NCBI RefSeq assembly: GCF_008000815.1
Contig: NZ_CP042806.1
Span: forward strand, 2,108,001-2,172,000
Length of the DNA: 64,000 bases
Reading direction: 5' to 3'
Source: Terriglobus albidus
GTDB lineage: Bacteria; Acidobacteriota; Terriglobia; Terriglobales; Acidobacteriaceae
Shown: piece by piece, positions 51,682 through 60,720 of the stretch
How the letters are laid out: every line of letters starts with the position of its first letter
How positions within the stretch are numbered: the stretch's first letter is position 1
Notes under the pieces: model-generated
The model's input: the letters and a program-made list of their open reading frames with translations, nothing else
Database searches by the model: none
What the model was told of the DNA's origin: nothing
Position numbers and translations under genes: made by a program

Positions 51682-52766
51682 TGCGGCCAACCATAGGCCG
51701 ACATCATGAAGGAAAAGACCTGCGTATTCGGGATGAACCCTTTGATGTGATCGGCGCCGGGACCGAAGGCAAAGAGTGGAACGTCTTCGGCGGTGTGATC
51801 GTTATCGAGCGTGACCATGGGGAGGATATCGCGGCTCTTCGGCTGTTTTTCTTTATGGCGCGTGAGGTAGAGCCCATAGGAATGATCCGCGGTAAAGATG
51901 ACGAGGGTATTCTTGCCTGCCTGATCCACCGTCGCTTTTGTAATGTTGTCCAGATCTACAAGGCGGGAGAGTGTCTTTCGGGCATCGGGAATATGCGTAT
52001 CGGAGTGAATGACCAGAAAGTATCCTTTAGGGTTTTTCGACAGGAGTTTGATCGAGTCCTGGACAGTTTGTCCGAGGTCGAAGTCCGGATTATCCGTAAG
52101 GACGACAGCTCGTGTCTTGCCGCCAAGGTTTTCCAATCCCGAAGTTGTGTCGAGGAAGGCGTAGCCGCGGTCGGCTAGCTCCTGAGCGGCATCATGACTG
52201 GTTTTGCTGGTTGCCGTGAGCACTGCCTTGCGGTCCGCACCGACGAGAAGATCGATTCCATCGCCGAAGCGGGGATGCATCGCCTCTTCGAAGAGTTCGC
52301 CGTACGCCAGTCGGTTCTTGTTGTGCGCATAGAAGGCAGCGACGATACCGTCTGTTGCTCCTGCATTGGAGATCACACCGGTAGAGAGGCCGCGCTCCTC
52401 AGCGTATTCCAGGATGGTCTTTAGCTTTTCTCCCTCATCGGTTCCGACGTGCACGACAGGCCGTTCGGAGACGACGGTATTGTTTGTTTTAACTCCAGTT
52501 GCATAGGCGGTAGCGCAGGCCGATGCATCGGTGACCCACTCTGAAGCGCTTGATGTGTCGACCCAGGCGATGTTGGAAGCATGCTGGAGAAAGAGAGCCT
52601 GCGGCGCTCCGTAGCCATAGAGGCTTGCAGCATTCAGGCTGGCCAGTCCAGCTCCGTCGCCGAGAATAAGGATGATGTTTTTTGGGCGCTGCGCACTTGC
52701 GAAGCAGCTACTGAAGGCAAGGCAAAGGACAGCCAGCCAGTAGCTCCTGGAGACAAACGAATGCAT
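51678..52766 (-). CDS. Alkaline phosphatase-family protein with altered active-site motifs
   Basis: The 362-residue secreted protein belongs to the alkaline phosphatase superfamily: NIILILGDGAG near residue 30, ATAYATGVKT, the second metal motif FTADH, and HTAEDVPLFAFG near the end. By eye the nucleophile motif TDSA reads TDAS, moving Ser by one position. The region that normally reads EGxxIDxxxH is HSDTHIPD. Activity may be altered. A signal peptide (ending FASAQ) places it in the periplasm. It overlaps the downstream nuclease gene by 4 bp. Confidence 0.8.
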   Translation of the reverse strand: MHSFVSRSYWLAVLCLAFSSCFASAQRPKNIILILGDGAGLASLNAASLYGYGAPQALFLQHASNIAWVDTSSASEWVTDASACATAYATGVKTNNTVVSERPVVHVGTDEGEKLKTILEYAEERGLSTGVISNAGATDGIVAAFYAHNKNRLAYGELFEEAMHPRFGDGIDLLVGADRKAVLTATSKTSHDAAQELADRGYAFLDTTSGLENLGGKTRAVVLTDNPDFDLGQTVQDSIKLLSKNPKGYFLVIHSDTHIPDARKTLSRLVDLDNITKATVDQAGKNTLVIFTADHSYGLYLTRHKEKQPKSRDILPMVTLDNDHTAEDVPLFAFGPGADHIKGFIPNTQVFSFMMSAYGWPQ

Positions 52767-52971
52767 GGGAATCCATCCTGCGTTGCAGTATCTAAGGCGG
52801 CGTATCGGGGCGTGCTGAAGCTAGAGTGCCTGCGTGCGCTACACCGCGGTTTTATTTTTGCGTGAATTGGGGTTGGCCGATCGCAAGAACGCCGCGGTAA
52901 ATAGCGACGATCTTGGCTCGATCCGGGTGCGACACAGGATGTTCTCAGTTGCAGTGGGTCAGCGATGTTAT

Positions 52972-54399
52972 CTAAACCAGCGCGGACTCCGATTCCGGAA
53001 CGTGCTTGTGGCCGCTGGTGCTGGCTCCTGCATGCGGGTGCAGCGCCAGGCTGTCGATGACCGGCCCCAGAGCGAAGATTGCCATGAGCACGATGGCCCA
53101 GCGGAAATCGCTGAGATCTGGGTGAGCTGCCGAGTGTCCTTTTGCCATGGCAACGATGCGCAGCGTGATGGCGCCCACCGCCACGCCCATGCCGGCGCTC
53201 AGTTGCATGATGGCGCTCAGAAATCCATTGGCGCGGCTCATTCGCTCCGCTGGAATTTCCGCGTAGGCCAGGGTCGTCAGGCAGGTGAACTCGAGCGACC
53301 GGCAGGCTCCGTGGATAAACAGGATGAAGAGCAGCAGAGCCGTAGGCGTACCCGGCGTCAGCAGTGCGCACAGGCCGATGGTGCCCACGGTGATCAGGCC
53401 GTTGACGATCAGCAGACGGCGAAAGCCGAAAGTGCGGAGTAGCGGCAGCACAATCGACTTCATGCTGAAGTCGCCGCCAAAGAGTGCCAGAAGATACAGG
53501 CCGCTGCGGAAGGCGGTCAGCCGGAACGCAATCTGGAACATGAGCGGAAGCAGGAACGGCAGGGCCATGACTCCCACGCGAAAGGCGCTCGCTCCGTAGA
53601 TGGAGAGCGAGTAGGTCTTGTTCCGCATCGAATCGAAATCGATAAGAGAGGTCTTCGGTCGCCGGCGGGCATACAGAATCGCGAAGACGCCGCAGATCAG
53701 GCTGAATGCCAACGTCATTGCCGGAGTGACCCATCCGGATTCGCCTTCGCCGAACTTCTCCATGGCATAGACAGAGCCGGCAGAGGCGATACCCGCCAGG
53801 ATGAAGGTGCCCCAGTCGAACGGATGCCGTTCGTGGACATGAGTGTTTTCAATCCAAAGCATCGCCAGAATCAGAGCCGCGATTCCGAAGGGGACGTTGA
53901 TCAGAAAGATCCAGTGCCAGCTGAAGTAGGTCGTGATGAAGCCGCCCAGCGGAGGCCCGAGAACGAGGGCAGTCAGTCCTGGCCAACTGATATAGGCGAT
54001 GGCCTGGGCCAGGCGATCCTTCGGTGTCTCGCGGAGTACGATCAGGCGGCCGACGGGAACCATCATGGCTCCGCCGATGCCCTGCAGAATGCGCATCAGG
54101 GTGAACTGCGTCAGGGAGTGCGCCCCGGCGCAGAGCACGGAGGCCAGGGTGAAGAGCGATACCGCGGTTGCAAAGACCGTGCGGGCGCCGAAGTGGTCGG
54201 CTACCCATCCGCTGATGGGGATCAGTACCGCCAGCGTCAGCATGTAGACCGTCATGCCGATGTTCAGGCTGACAGCGCTGGTATGGAAGCTCTTCGCCAT
54301 CTGCGGAAGCGCGGTGGCGATGATGGTTCCATCGAGATTCTCCATGAAGAAAGCCCCCGCGATGAGCGAGGTGACATAGAGAGGGGATCGCGTCTTCAT
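52972..54399 (-). CDS. MFS transporter, DHA2 (14-helix) drug-efflux type
   Basis: The 475-residue protein has about 14 membrane segments. The DHA2 pattern LDGTIIATALPQMA is in helix 1 and motif C-like GPPLGGFI is in helix 5. RILQGIGGAMMVPVGR follows the conserved loop. It probably exports drugs or metabolites by proton antiport. The start 54399 removes a 16-residue extension. A 205-bp gap separates it from the phosphatase gene, in which I see nothing. Confidence 0.9.
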   Translation of the reverse strand: MKTRSPLYVTSLIAGAFFMENLDGTIIATALPQMAKSFHTSAVSLNIGMTVYMLTLAVLIPISGWVADHFGARTVFATAVSLFTLASVLCAGAHSLTQFTLMRILQGIGGAMMVPVGRLIVLRETPKDRLAQAIAYISWPGLTALVLGPPLGGFITTYFSWHWIFLINVPFGIAALILAMLWIENTHVHERHPFDWGTFILAGIASAGSVYAMEKFGEGESGWVTPAMTLAFSLICGVFAILYARRRPKTSLIDFDSMRNKTYSLSIYGASAFRVGVMALPFLLPLMFQIAFRLTAFRSGLYLLALFGGDFSMKSIVLPLLRTFGFRRLLIVNGLITVGTIGLCALLTPGTPTALLLFILFIHGACRSLEFTCLTTLAYAEIPAERMSRANGFLSAIMQLSAGMGVAVGAITLRIVAMAKGHSAAHPDLSDFRWAIVLMAIFALGPVIDSLALHPHAGASTSGHKHVPESESALV

Positions 54400-54474
54400 C
54401 TTTCTATGATAGGAGGCGCAACCGGGGTGCGGTGTTAATCCCGGCAAATCAGTGAGATCCCGGTATCGATGAGC

Positions 54475-54504
54475 AAAAAAAACACCCCCGAGGCTCCGGG
54501 GGTG
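54475..54504 (-). terminator. Terminator of the XRE-type gene
   Basis: On the minus strand CACCCCCGGAGCCTCGGGGGTG is followed by an eight-T run; a classic factor-independent terminator 32 bp after the stop. Confidence 0.9.
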
Positions 54505-54535
54505 GTTATAGAAAACTTTGGCTGACGGTGTGAGG

Positions 54536-54883
54536 CTAGCTCAGCGCGGTCTGAGCGAACTTGCGGACCATGGCGAGCAGGAGCTTGCGGTCCGAATCGG
54601 ACAGGTTGGCTGAGTAGCGCTGGATCTGGGTGAGGAAGCGAATCTCGTCTTCGGAGAGATTCAGCGTGCTCATCTCGCGGCCGACACTGTCTTCGGCGAA
54701 GAACTGGCTCAGAGGCAGATCGAGTGCCTGAGCAATCTTTTGCAGTGTCTCCAGGGACGGCACCGTGTGCCCGTTCTCCACGCGCGACAGATAGCAGCGG
54801 AGCAACCCGGTACGCTTCTCGATATCGCCCTGGGACATACCCTTCTGCAGGCGGAACCCACGGATCGTCGCTCCGATGTTCAT
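54536..54883 (-). CDS. XRE-family helix-turn-helix regulator
   Basis: The 115-residue protein has an N-terminal Cro/C1 helix-turn-helix (about 5-60: IRGFRLQKGMSQGDIEKRTG and LSRVENGHTVPSLETLQKIA). A short helical C-terminus (FLTQIQRYSANLSDSDRKLLLAMVRKF) may mediate dimerisation. GGAG precedes ATG 54883. It is divergent from phzF. A pair of 12-bp direct repeats lies between them. Confidence 0.88.
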   Translation of the reverse strand: MNIGATIRGFRLQKGMSQGDIEKRTGLLRCYLSRVENGHTVPSLETLQKIAQALDLPLSQFFAEDSVGREMSTLNLSEDEIRFLTQIQRYSANLSDSDRKLLLAMVRKFAQTALS

Positions 54884-55089
54884 AGAAGCAGGCTCCGGGT
54901 CGGAGGGTAGAGATGGAAGGATTGTTTGCATGTCAGCCATTGACCACAAAGTAACGACCGGTGACTTTGATAGCAAGAGGGAAAAGCCGTAAACAGGTGA
55001 AAAATTAGGCTCCTGTATCTGCCCAGGTTCGTTTCAGCACGTTTCGGGCAGGAAACGAATCTACTTCGCCACCTGCTGGCAGCTCTTTC

Positions 55090-55116
55090 AAGGTGATGCA
55101 CCTGAAGGTGATGCAC
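55090..55116. repeat. Direct repeat AAGGTGATGCAC x2 between the XRE gene and phzF
   Basis: Two exact 12-bp copies start at 55090 and 55105, a 15-bp period. They lie 39 bp before the phzF start and could be a binding site for the XRE protein. Confidence 0.4.
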
Positions 55117-55154
55117 TGTCTGAGAAGAGGGGGACCCTTTGCAACAATGAGCGT

Positions 55155-56078
55155 ATGAGCGAGAGAGGTGACGGTATGCGTGCACTGGAGTGGGAGCAGG
55201 TCGACGTCTTTGCGGAGGCAGCGCTGGAGGGGAATCAACTGGCGATCTTTACCGATGCCCGCGGTCTGACGACGGAACAGATGCAGCAGTTGGCGCGGGA
55301 GACCAACCTCTCCGAGACGACATTCATCCTGCCGCGGGATGAAGCGACGGAGCGCGAACGGGGTGTGCTGGTGCGGATCTTTACCACCCAGGAAGAGCTG
55401 CGTTTTGCCGGACATCCGACGCTGGGCACAGCGGGCTGGATCTATCGGAACCATCCCGTCCTGCGTGGACAGGAGACCATCACGCTGGATCTACCGGTCG
55501 GACCGATTCCGGTGCACTTTACGGCGCCTGTGGAGGGCGAGGAGGGTGTCTTTGGGGAGATGCGGCAGCGTGACCCTGAGTTCGGTCAGATGCATGCACG
55601 GGAGGCAATTGCGGCCACCCTGGGCCTCTCTATGGACGATCTGCACCCGGAACTGGACCCGCAGACATCAAGCACCGGGATGGCCTTCTGTATCGTCCCT
55701 CTGCGGTCGGTAGAGGCGGCGGGAAGGCTCGCGATCAATCAGCGGGCAGCCCAGCAGTACCTGGCGTTGTCGGACGCGAAGTTCTTCTACTGCATCGCTC
55801 CTGTGGAAAACGGGGACGCAGACTGGCATGCCCGCATGCAGTTTTACAACGGCGAAGATCCGGCTACCGGATCCGCCGCCGGGTGCGCGATTAGTTACCT
55901 GGTGCGTCATGGAGCGGTAGCTCCCGGCGCCCGCATCATCATGCAGCAGGGGGTCGAGATGCAGCGGCCGAGCCGGCTGTTTCTCCGTGGAGAGGTCCGT
56001 GACGGAAAGGTGTGTGAAATTCATGTTGCAGGCCGCACCATTCCTGTTGCAAAAGGACAGTTTTTCCTGTCAATTTAA
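55155..56078 (+). CDS. PhzF-family isomerase
   Basis: The 307-residue protein has the two-domain diaminopimelate-epimerase-like fold of PhzF. The catalytic glutamate is in NLSETTF near residue 50, and the family motif is GEDPATGSAAGCAI near 235. Members isomerise small cyclic acids; most have unknown substrates, and no phenazine genes are nearby. Start 55155 or ATG 55176 are both possible. Confidence 0.92.
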   Translation: MSERGDGMRALEWEQVDVFAEAALEGNQLAIFTDARGLTTEQMQQLARETNLSETTFILPRDEATERERGVLVRIFTTQEELRFAGHPTLGTAGWIYRNHPVLRGQETITLDLPVGPIPVHFTAPVEGEEGVFGEMRQRDPEFGQMHAREAIAATLGLSMDDLHPELDPQTSSTGMAFCIVPLRSVEAAGRLAINQRAAQQYLALSDAKFFYCIAPVENGDADWHARMQFYNGEDPATGSAAGCAISYLVRHGAVAPGARIIMQQGVEMQRPSRLFLRGEVRDGKVCEIHVAGRTIPVAKGQFFLSI

Positions 56079-56620
56079 GCCACATTTCAACATGCAACAT
56101 CGTAGAAATCTCCAATAACTACGGCGGTTCCACCAATTGCGGTGGAACCGCAAGTGGAAAGGCCGCGAATGTTCGCTCTACTTTCGCCATTGCGCCGTAC
56201 CTCAGAGCTTCGTACTCTTGCCAAGCGTTCGTGGTACGGAACACCCCGACGCACAGGGTTTCTGATCTGACAAACAACTGAAGCTGAGAGGGGCACTGCG
56301 CAGGCCGCAGCGCCGATCCCTGGGGGCCCGAACGCACACCAGCACATGCAGCCGCGGTACGCGGCTGCGACGGCGGCACAAGCGTTTCGACCTTACGGAC
56401 GACGGTGAAGGGCAACCTGCTTTCGCCTGCATCCCCCTCTCTCCGCGGCCCGGTATGCCTACGGTACGTCACTGTTTTCGCCTTGTGCGGAAGCAGCGGG
56501 AGAGCCTCGCCTTTCCCTGAGTCCAAGTGCATACCCGCCGCGGAATCTACCGCCCCAACCGCGCTGCCTCAGCGCCAGAGCAGCTCGTTCGCAGAGCAAC
56601 ACGAAGGAAACAGTTAAAAA
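56079..56620. other. Gene-poor, GC-rich interval with a long hairpin
   Basis: Apart from a perfect 11-bp-arm hairpin (GCGGTTCCACC-AATTGC-GGTGGAACCGC, 56124-56151), I see no supported gene. A 137-codon open frame exists on the minus strand (56119-56532) but has no ribosome site and an odd composition. The last 20 bases supply the ribosome site GAAGGAAA of the response regulator. Confidence 0.45.
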
Positions 56621-57070
56621 ATGCGCCCCAAAAAAACCATCCTTTGCGTCGACGATAATGAACAGTCCCTTTCCGTACGGAAGTTCCTTCTGGAGACGCG
56701 TGGCTACCGCGTACTCGATACCCAATCGCCCCATCACGCGCTGGAGATGCTGACCCGGGCCTTGCCGGGTTCGGTCGATCTGCTGCTGACGGATCTGACC
56801 ATGCCGCAGATGGATGGAAACTCGCTCATCCGCCGCGCAAAGGAGATTCATCCCGCGCTCCCTTCGCTGATGGTGTCAGGAACAATCACCAGCGCCGATC
56901 GCAACGAAGCCGCCGATGCATTTTTGCCAAAGGGAGCGAACTCGGCATCGGAACTGCTGGACCGCGTGCGTATTCTGGTCGCCCGCAAGCGCGGACCGAA
57001 GAAACACGTCGTGCAGATGTCGCCACTCGCACCGCAGCAGCGGACCGAGATGTACCCAGCGACGGCCTAA
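56621..57070 (+). CDS. Stand-alone response-regulator receiver protein
   Basis: The 149-residue protein has the CheY-like fold. The acidic pair is in CVDDNE and the phospho-acceptor Asp in LLLTDLTMPQMDG near residue 58. A Thr/Ser is in MVSGTIT and the conserved Lys in FLPKG. No output domain follows, so it relays or titrates signals. No kinase is adjacent. AAGGAAA precedes the ATG. It ends just before a heptamer tandem array. Confidence 0.9.
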   Translation: MRPKKTILCVDDNEQSLSVRKFLLETRGYRVLDTQSPHHALEMLTRALPGSVDLLLTDLTMPQMDGNSLIRRAKEIHPALPSLMVSGTITSADRNEAADAFLPKGANSASELLDRVRILVARKRGPKKHVVQMSPLAPQQRTEMYPATA

Positions 57071-57072
57071 AG

Positions 57073-57254
57073 GCCAGTTGCCAGTTGCCAGTTGCCAGTT
57101 GCCAGTTGCCAGTTGCCAGTTGCCAGTTGCCAGTTGCCAGTTGCCAGTTGCCAGTTGCCAGTTGCCAGTTGCCAGTTGCCAGTTGCCAGTTGCCAGTTGC
57201 CAGTTGCCAGTTGCCAGTTGCCAGTTGCCAGTTGCCAGTTGCCAGTTGCCAGTT
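57073..57254. repeat. Exact tandem array of GCCAGTT, 26 copies
   Basis: The 182-bp array consists of 26 perfect copies of the heptamer GCCAGTT, starting 3 bp after the response-regulator stop. The complement AACTGGCAACTG occurs at about 57345-57356, so the array can pair with it. No interspersed spacers, so it is not CRISPR. Perfect uniformity suggests recent slippage or a maintained structure. Confidence 0.97.
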
Positions 57255-57359
57255 GGACTAGCGATACAGCGATGGGTTGCCTGGACTGGTGTGTTGAGAA
57301 TGCGAGGACGCGCCCGTGACGTACCTCGTCAACCGGGAACTGTTAACTGGCAACTGTTT

Positions 57360-59675
57360 CTAAGCTTCCACCAACCCATAGTGCCGTTGCCAGTGCTGTT
57401 TCAACTGGGTGCGGACGGTCTCTTTCTCTTCTTCCGTAGCTTCTGCATTGACGGCGAAGCTTGCTGCTTCGCGCTTGGCTAACTCCAGGATTTCGCGGTC
57501 ACGGAGCAGGCTGGCGACGCGGAACTCTGGCAGGCCGGACTGGCGGGTCCCGAAGAACTCGCCGGGACCGCGTTGCTCCAGATCGATCTCGGCGAGCTCA
57601 AAACCGTTCTGCGAGCGCACCATGGCATCGAGCCGCTGATCGGCCTCCTGCGAGACCATCACTCCGGTGAGCAGAATGCAATAGCTCTTCGCAGAGCCGC
57701 GGCCGACGCGGCCGCGCAGTTGATGCATCTGGGCCAGGCCAAAGCGTTCCGCGTGTTCGATCACCATGACGGTGGCATTGGGAACGTCGACGCCGACTTC
57801 GATCACCGTGGTGGAGAGCAGGACATCGATCTCGCCGCGCTGGAAGCGTGCCATGACAATCTCTTTCTCGGCAGCATCGAGGCGTCCATGCAGCAGCCCA
57901 AGGTGCAGACCGCGCAGTGGGCCGGCGCTGAGTTCCTCGTACATCTGCGTGGCGGACTTGAGTTTGGCCTTGAAAAGATCGCTGGACTTCTTCCGTGAGC
58001 CTTTCTTCGGAGCAGCCTCTTCTTCCGGGGGCGGATCGTGCGCGAAGTCCAGTTCCGGCTGGTCGTCGTTGGTTCCTTCAATCAAGGGATATACGACGTA
58101 TGCCTGGCGGCCGGCTTGGATCTGTTTCCGGACGAAATCCCACACCTCGGCGGAACGCTGTTCTTCTACGCGACGGGTGACGATGGGCGTGCGGCCCGGA
58201 GGCAGCTCATCCAGGATGGAGACGTCGAGATCGCCATACATCGTGAGCGCGAGCGTGCGTGGGATCGGAGTCGCTGTCATGACCAGGACATCGGGCTCCG
58301 CCGCGCCCGATTTCTTCATCAGGCGGAAACGCTGCTGCACGCCGAAACGATGCTGTTCGTCGACGACGATGAGGCCGAGCCGGTCGAAGTCGACCTTTTC
58401 CTCGAGCAGTGCATGGGTGCCGATTACCAGATCGGTCTCACCGCGATAGATCTTGCCGCGCGCCGCTTTTTTCTCCGCTGGCTCGAGCGAGCCGGTAAGT
58501 AGGGTGATGCGGTAGCGGCGATTCCCGTCTTCTTTGGTGGCCTTCTGGAGAACCTTGCGTGCGGAGAGGTAATGTTGTGTCGCCAGAATCTCGGTTGGAG
58601 CCATCAGGGCGGCCTGGTAGCCGTTCTCCATGGCCACAATGGCGGCTTCCAGCGCGACAATGGTTTTGCCGCTGCCGACGTCACCCTGCAGCAAACGGCG
58701 CATAGGCTGCGGATGCTGCATATCGGCGACGATCTCGCCCAGAACCCGCTTCTGTGCGGCCGTGGGGTGGAAGGGGAGAATCTGTTTCAACGCCTCGCGA
58801 ACGTCAGTGCCGGTCTGGAAGGCGATACCTTCACGCTCACGCATGCGGCGGCGTTTGAGTTCAAGACCGAGTTCCAGATAGAAGAGCTCTTCAAAGACAA
58901 GGCGGCGGAGTGCCGGTGTGCGGGCATAGGTGAGGTCTTCCAGGCGGGTGCCTTCACTGGGGAAGTGAACCTCGCGCAGGGCTCCCATACGCCCCGGAAG
59001 CTTGAGCCGTTCGCGGAGCGCAAGCGGGAGGGTCTCCGGCGCATCTTTGACTTCGGCGAGCAGATCCCACAGCACCCGGCGCAACCATTTGCTGCCGAGC
59101 TTGGCGCCCCAGGCCGTGGTGCCGCCGAGGGACTCATAGACGGGCACGATGCGTCCGACCTCGAGGCCCGCGAACTCGGCGTCTTCGCCGGTGGCAGAGG
59201 CGTCCGGCAGGAACTCGAACTGCGGCTGGATCATCTTGAAGGCGCCCGCTCGGCTGCTGGAGGCCTCGACCTTCCCATAGAGCGCGACCATCTGGCCGGC
59301 CTTGAACTTACCCTGCAGATAGGTCCCGCGGAACCAAAGGCATTTGACCGTGTCGAGGCCCTGGCCGACGGTGACCTCGAAGATGGGCATCTTCTTGGTG
59401 CGAAGGAGTGCAGCGCCGCGGACCTCGCCGATGACAGAGGCCATCTCTCCCGGCTTGAGCTCGCGAAGGTGCCGCGGGTGCAGGCGGTCTTCGTAGCGGA
59501 AGGGGAGATGGTAGAGCAGGTCCTCGACCGTCTGTACCCCCCGCTCTCTCAGAGCTGTGGCGATGCGCTCGCCCACACCTTTGACGAACTTCACGTCCGT
59601 GGCGAATGTCTGGGTTTCGCGAGGGGGCTGACTGGTTCGTGGGCTGGCGGGCTGGGTCTTCATCAACGGGGACAT
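57360..59675 (-). CDS. recG: ATP-dependent DNA helicase RecG
   Basis: RecG regresses stalled forks and processes branched DNA. The 771-residue protein has an N-terminal wedge/OB domain (about 30-250, with VKFVKGVGERIATALRERG). The two-lobe SF2 helicase has Walker A GDVGSGKT and DEQH-box VVDEQHRFG. MTATPIPRTL, TTVIEVGVDVPNATVM, and QLRGRVGRG also match. The C-terminal GPGEFFGTRQSGLPEFR block is diagnostic. A basic insert (PKKGSRKKSSDLFK) lies in the second lobe. Either ATG 59675 or 59663 may be the start. Confidence 0.96.
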   Translation of the reverse strand: MSPLMKTQPASPRTSQPPRETQTFATDVKFVKGVGERIATALRERGVQTVEDLLYHLPFRYEDRLHPRHLRELKPGEMASVIGEVRGAALLRTKKMPIFEVTVGQGLDTVKCLWFRGTYLQGKFKAGQMVALYGKVEASSSRAGAFKMIQPQFEFLPDASATGEDAEFAGLEVGRIVPVYESLGGTTAWGAKLGSKWLRRVLWDLLAEVKDAPETLPLALRERLKLPGRMGALREVHFPSEGTRLEDLTYARTPALRRLVFEELFYLELGLELKRRRMREREGIAFQTGTDVREALKQILPFHPTAAQKRVLGEIVADMQHPQPMRRLLQGDVGSGKTIVALEAAIVAMENGYQAALMAPTEILATQHYLSARKVLQKATKEDGNRRYRITLLTGSLEPAEKKAARGKIYRGETDLVIGTHALLEEKVDFDRLGLIVVDEQHRFGVQQRFRLMKKSGAAEPDVLVMTATPIPRTLALTMYGDLDVSILDELPPGRTPIVTRRVEEQRSAEVWDFVRKQIQAGRQAYVVYPLIEGTNDDQPELDFAHDPPPEEEAAPKKGSRKKSSDLFKAKLKSATQMYEELSAGPLRGLHLGLLHGRLDAAEKEIVMARFQRGEIDVLLSTTVIEVGVDVPNATVMVIEHAERFGLAQMHQLRGRVGRGSAKSYCILLTGVMVSQEADQRLDAMVRSQNGFELAEIDLEQRGPGEFFGTRQSGLPEFRVASLLRDREILELAKREAASFAVNAEATEEEKETVRTQLKQHWQRHYGLVEA

Positions 59676-59808
59676 CAGGTCTTATCGCATTGTAGGTTGC
59701 CGGCTGCCGTTTATCCTGCGTGCCCGCCGCTGGTCCTGAGGAAAGCGCAAACAATCCAGTATCCAGTCCCGAAATCGGCCAACTAGTAAACTTCCCTCAG
59801 GAACATCA

Positions 59809-60720
59809 ATGTCTATTGTTCAGCTCGAACACGTTCGTAAGGTTTATGACAAAAAGGTCGCAGTCGAAGACCTCTCCTTCTCCATCGAACCCGGAACTAT
59901 GTTTGGCCTGTTAGGGCCAAACGGCTCGGGGAAGACCAGCACCATCCGCATGATGGTTGGGATTACGCTGCCTGACTCTGGCGTTGTCCGGCTTTTCGGC
60001 GAGCCGTTCAAGCGCGATGCTCTGAAGCGGGTCGCCTATCTGCCTGAGGAACGCGGACTCTACAAGAAGATGAAGGTCATCGACCAGCTCGTCTTTCTTG
60101 GACAGTTGCGCGGGCTGGATGAGGCGACGGCGCTGAAGCGCAGCCACGAGTGGTGCGAACGGCTGCAGATTACCGAGGCGATTCCCAAAAAGACGGAAGA
60201 GCTTTCCAAGGGTATGCAGCAGAAGATCCAGTTCATCGCAACGCTGCTGCATGAACCGGAGCTGATCATCATGGATGAGCCGTTCAGCGGTCTGGATCCT
60301 GTGAATGCGACGCTGCTGATCGAAACGATGTTGGATCTCCGCAATGAAGGTCGCGCGATTCTTTTCTCGACGCACCGCATGGATCAGGTGGAAAAGATGT
60401 GCGATGCCATCTGCCTGATCTCTCGCGGTAAGGAGGTCCTGAGCGGAACCATGCGTGAGGTGAAGTCGCGGTATCCGCGCAACCGGGTGCAGATGACCTT
60501 CGAGGGAGACACTGGCTTCCTGCGTGCCCCCGCGATTGAAGAGGCGAAGCTCTATAACGGTTCTGCTGAGATCAGGTTGAAGGATGAGAGCGGAGCACAG
60601 CAGCTTCTTGCGCAGGCGGTGAACGCTGGGACGCACATTACCCGTTTTGAAGTGATGGAACCGACTCTGGAAGAGATCTTTATCCAGGAAGTTAGCGCAG
60701 GAGGTAATGTCGATGCCTAA
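59809..60720 (+). CDS. ABC transporter ATP-binding protein (NatA-like)
   Basis: The 303-residue protein has Walker A GPNGSGKTS near residue 37, signature LSKGMQQK near 138, Walker B LIIMDEPFSGLDP, and the His switch STHRMDQ. A C-terminal DUF4162-like tail follows. It pairs with the ABC-2-type permease whose ATG lies 8 bp before its stop. The pair resembles NatAB-type exporters. Substrate unknown. Confidence 0.92.
   Translation: MSIVQLEHVRKVYDKKVAVEDLSFSIEPGTMFGLLGPNGSGKTSTIRMMVGITLPDSGVVRLFGEPFKRDALKRVAYLPEERGLYKKMKVIDQLVFLGQLRGLDEATALKRSHEWCERLQITEAIPKKTEELSKGMQQKIQFIATLLHEPELIIMDEPFSGLDPVNATLLIETMLDLRNEGRAILFSTHRMDQVEKMCDAICLISRGKEVLSGTMREVKSRYPRNRVQMTFEGDTGFLRAPAIEEAKLYNGSAEIRLKDESGAQQLLAQAVNAGTHITRFEVMEPTLEEIFIQEVSAGGNVDA

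Noticed and set aside
56119-56532. 137-residue minus-strand protein
   Set aside because: No ribosome site, odd composition, overlaps a strong hairpin; kept only as an uncertain open frame.
57073-57254. CRISPR array or a repetitive SCQLPVA protein
   Set aside because: Head-to-tail heptamers without spacers; the open frame arises because 7-bp units read through all three frames.
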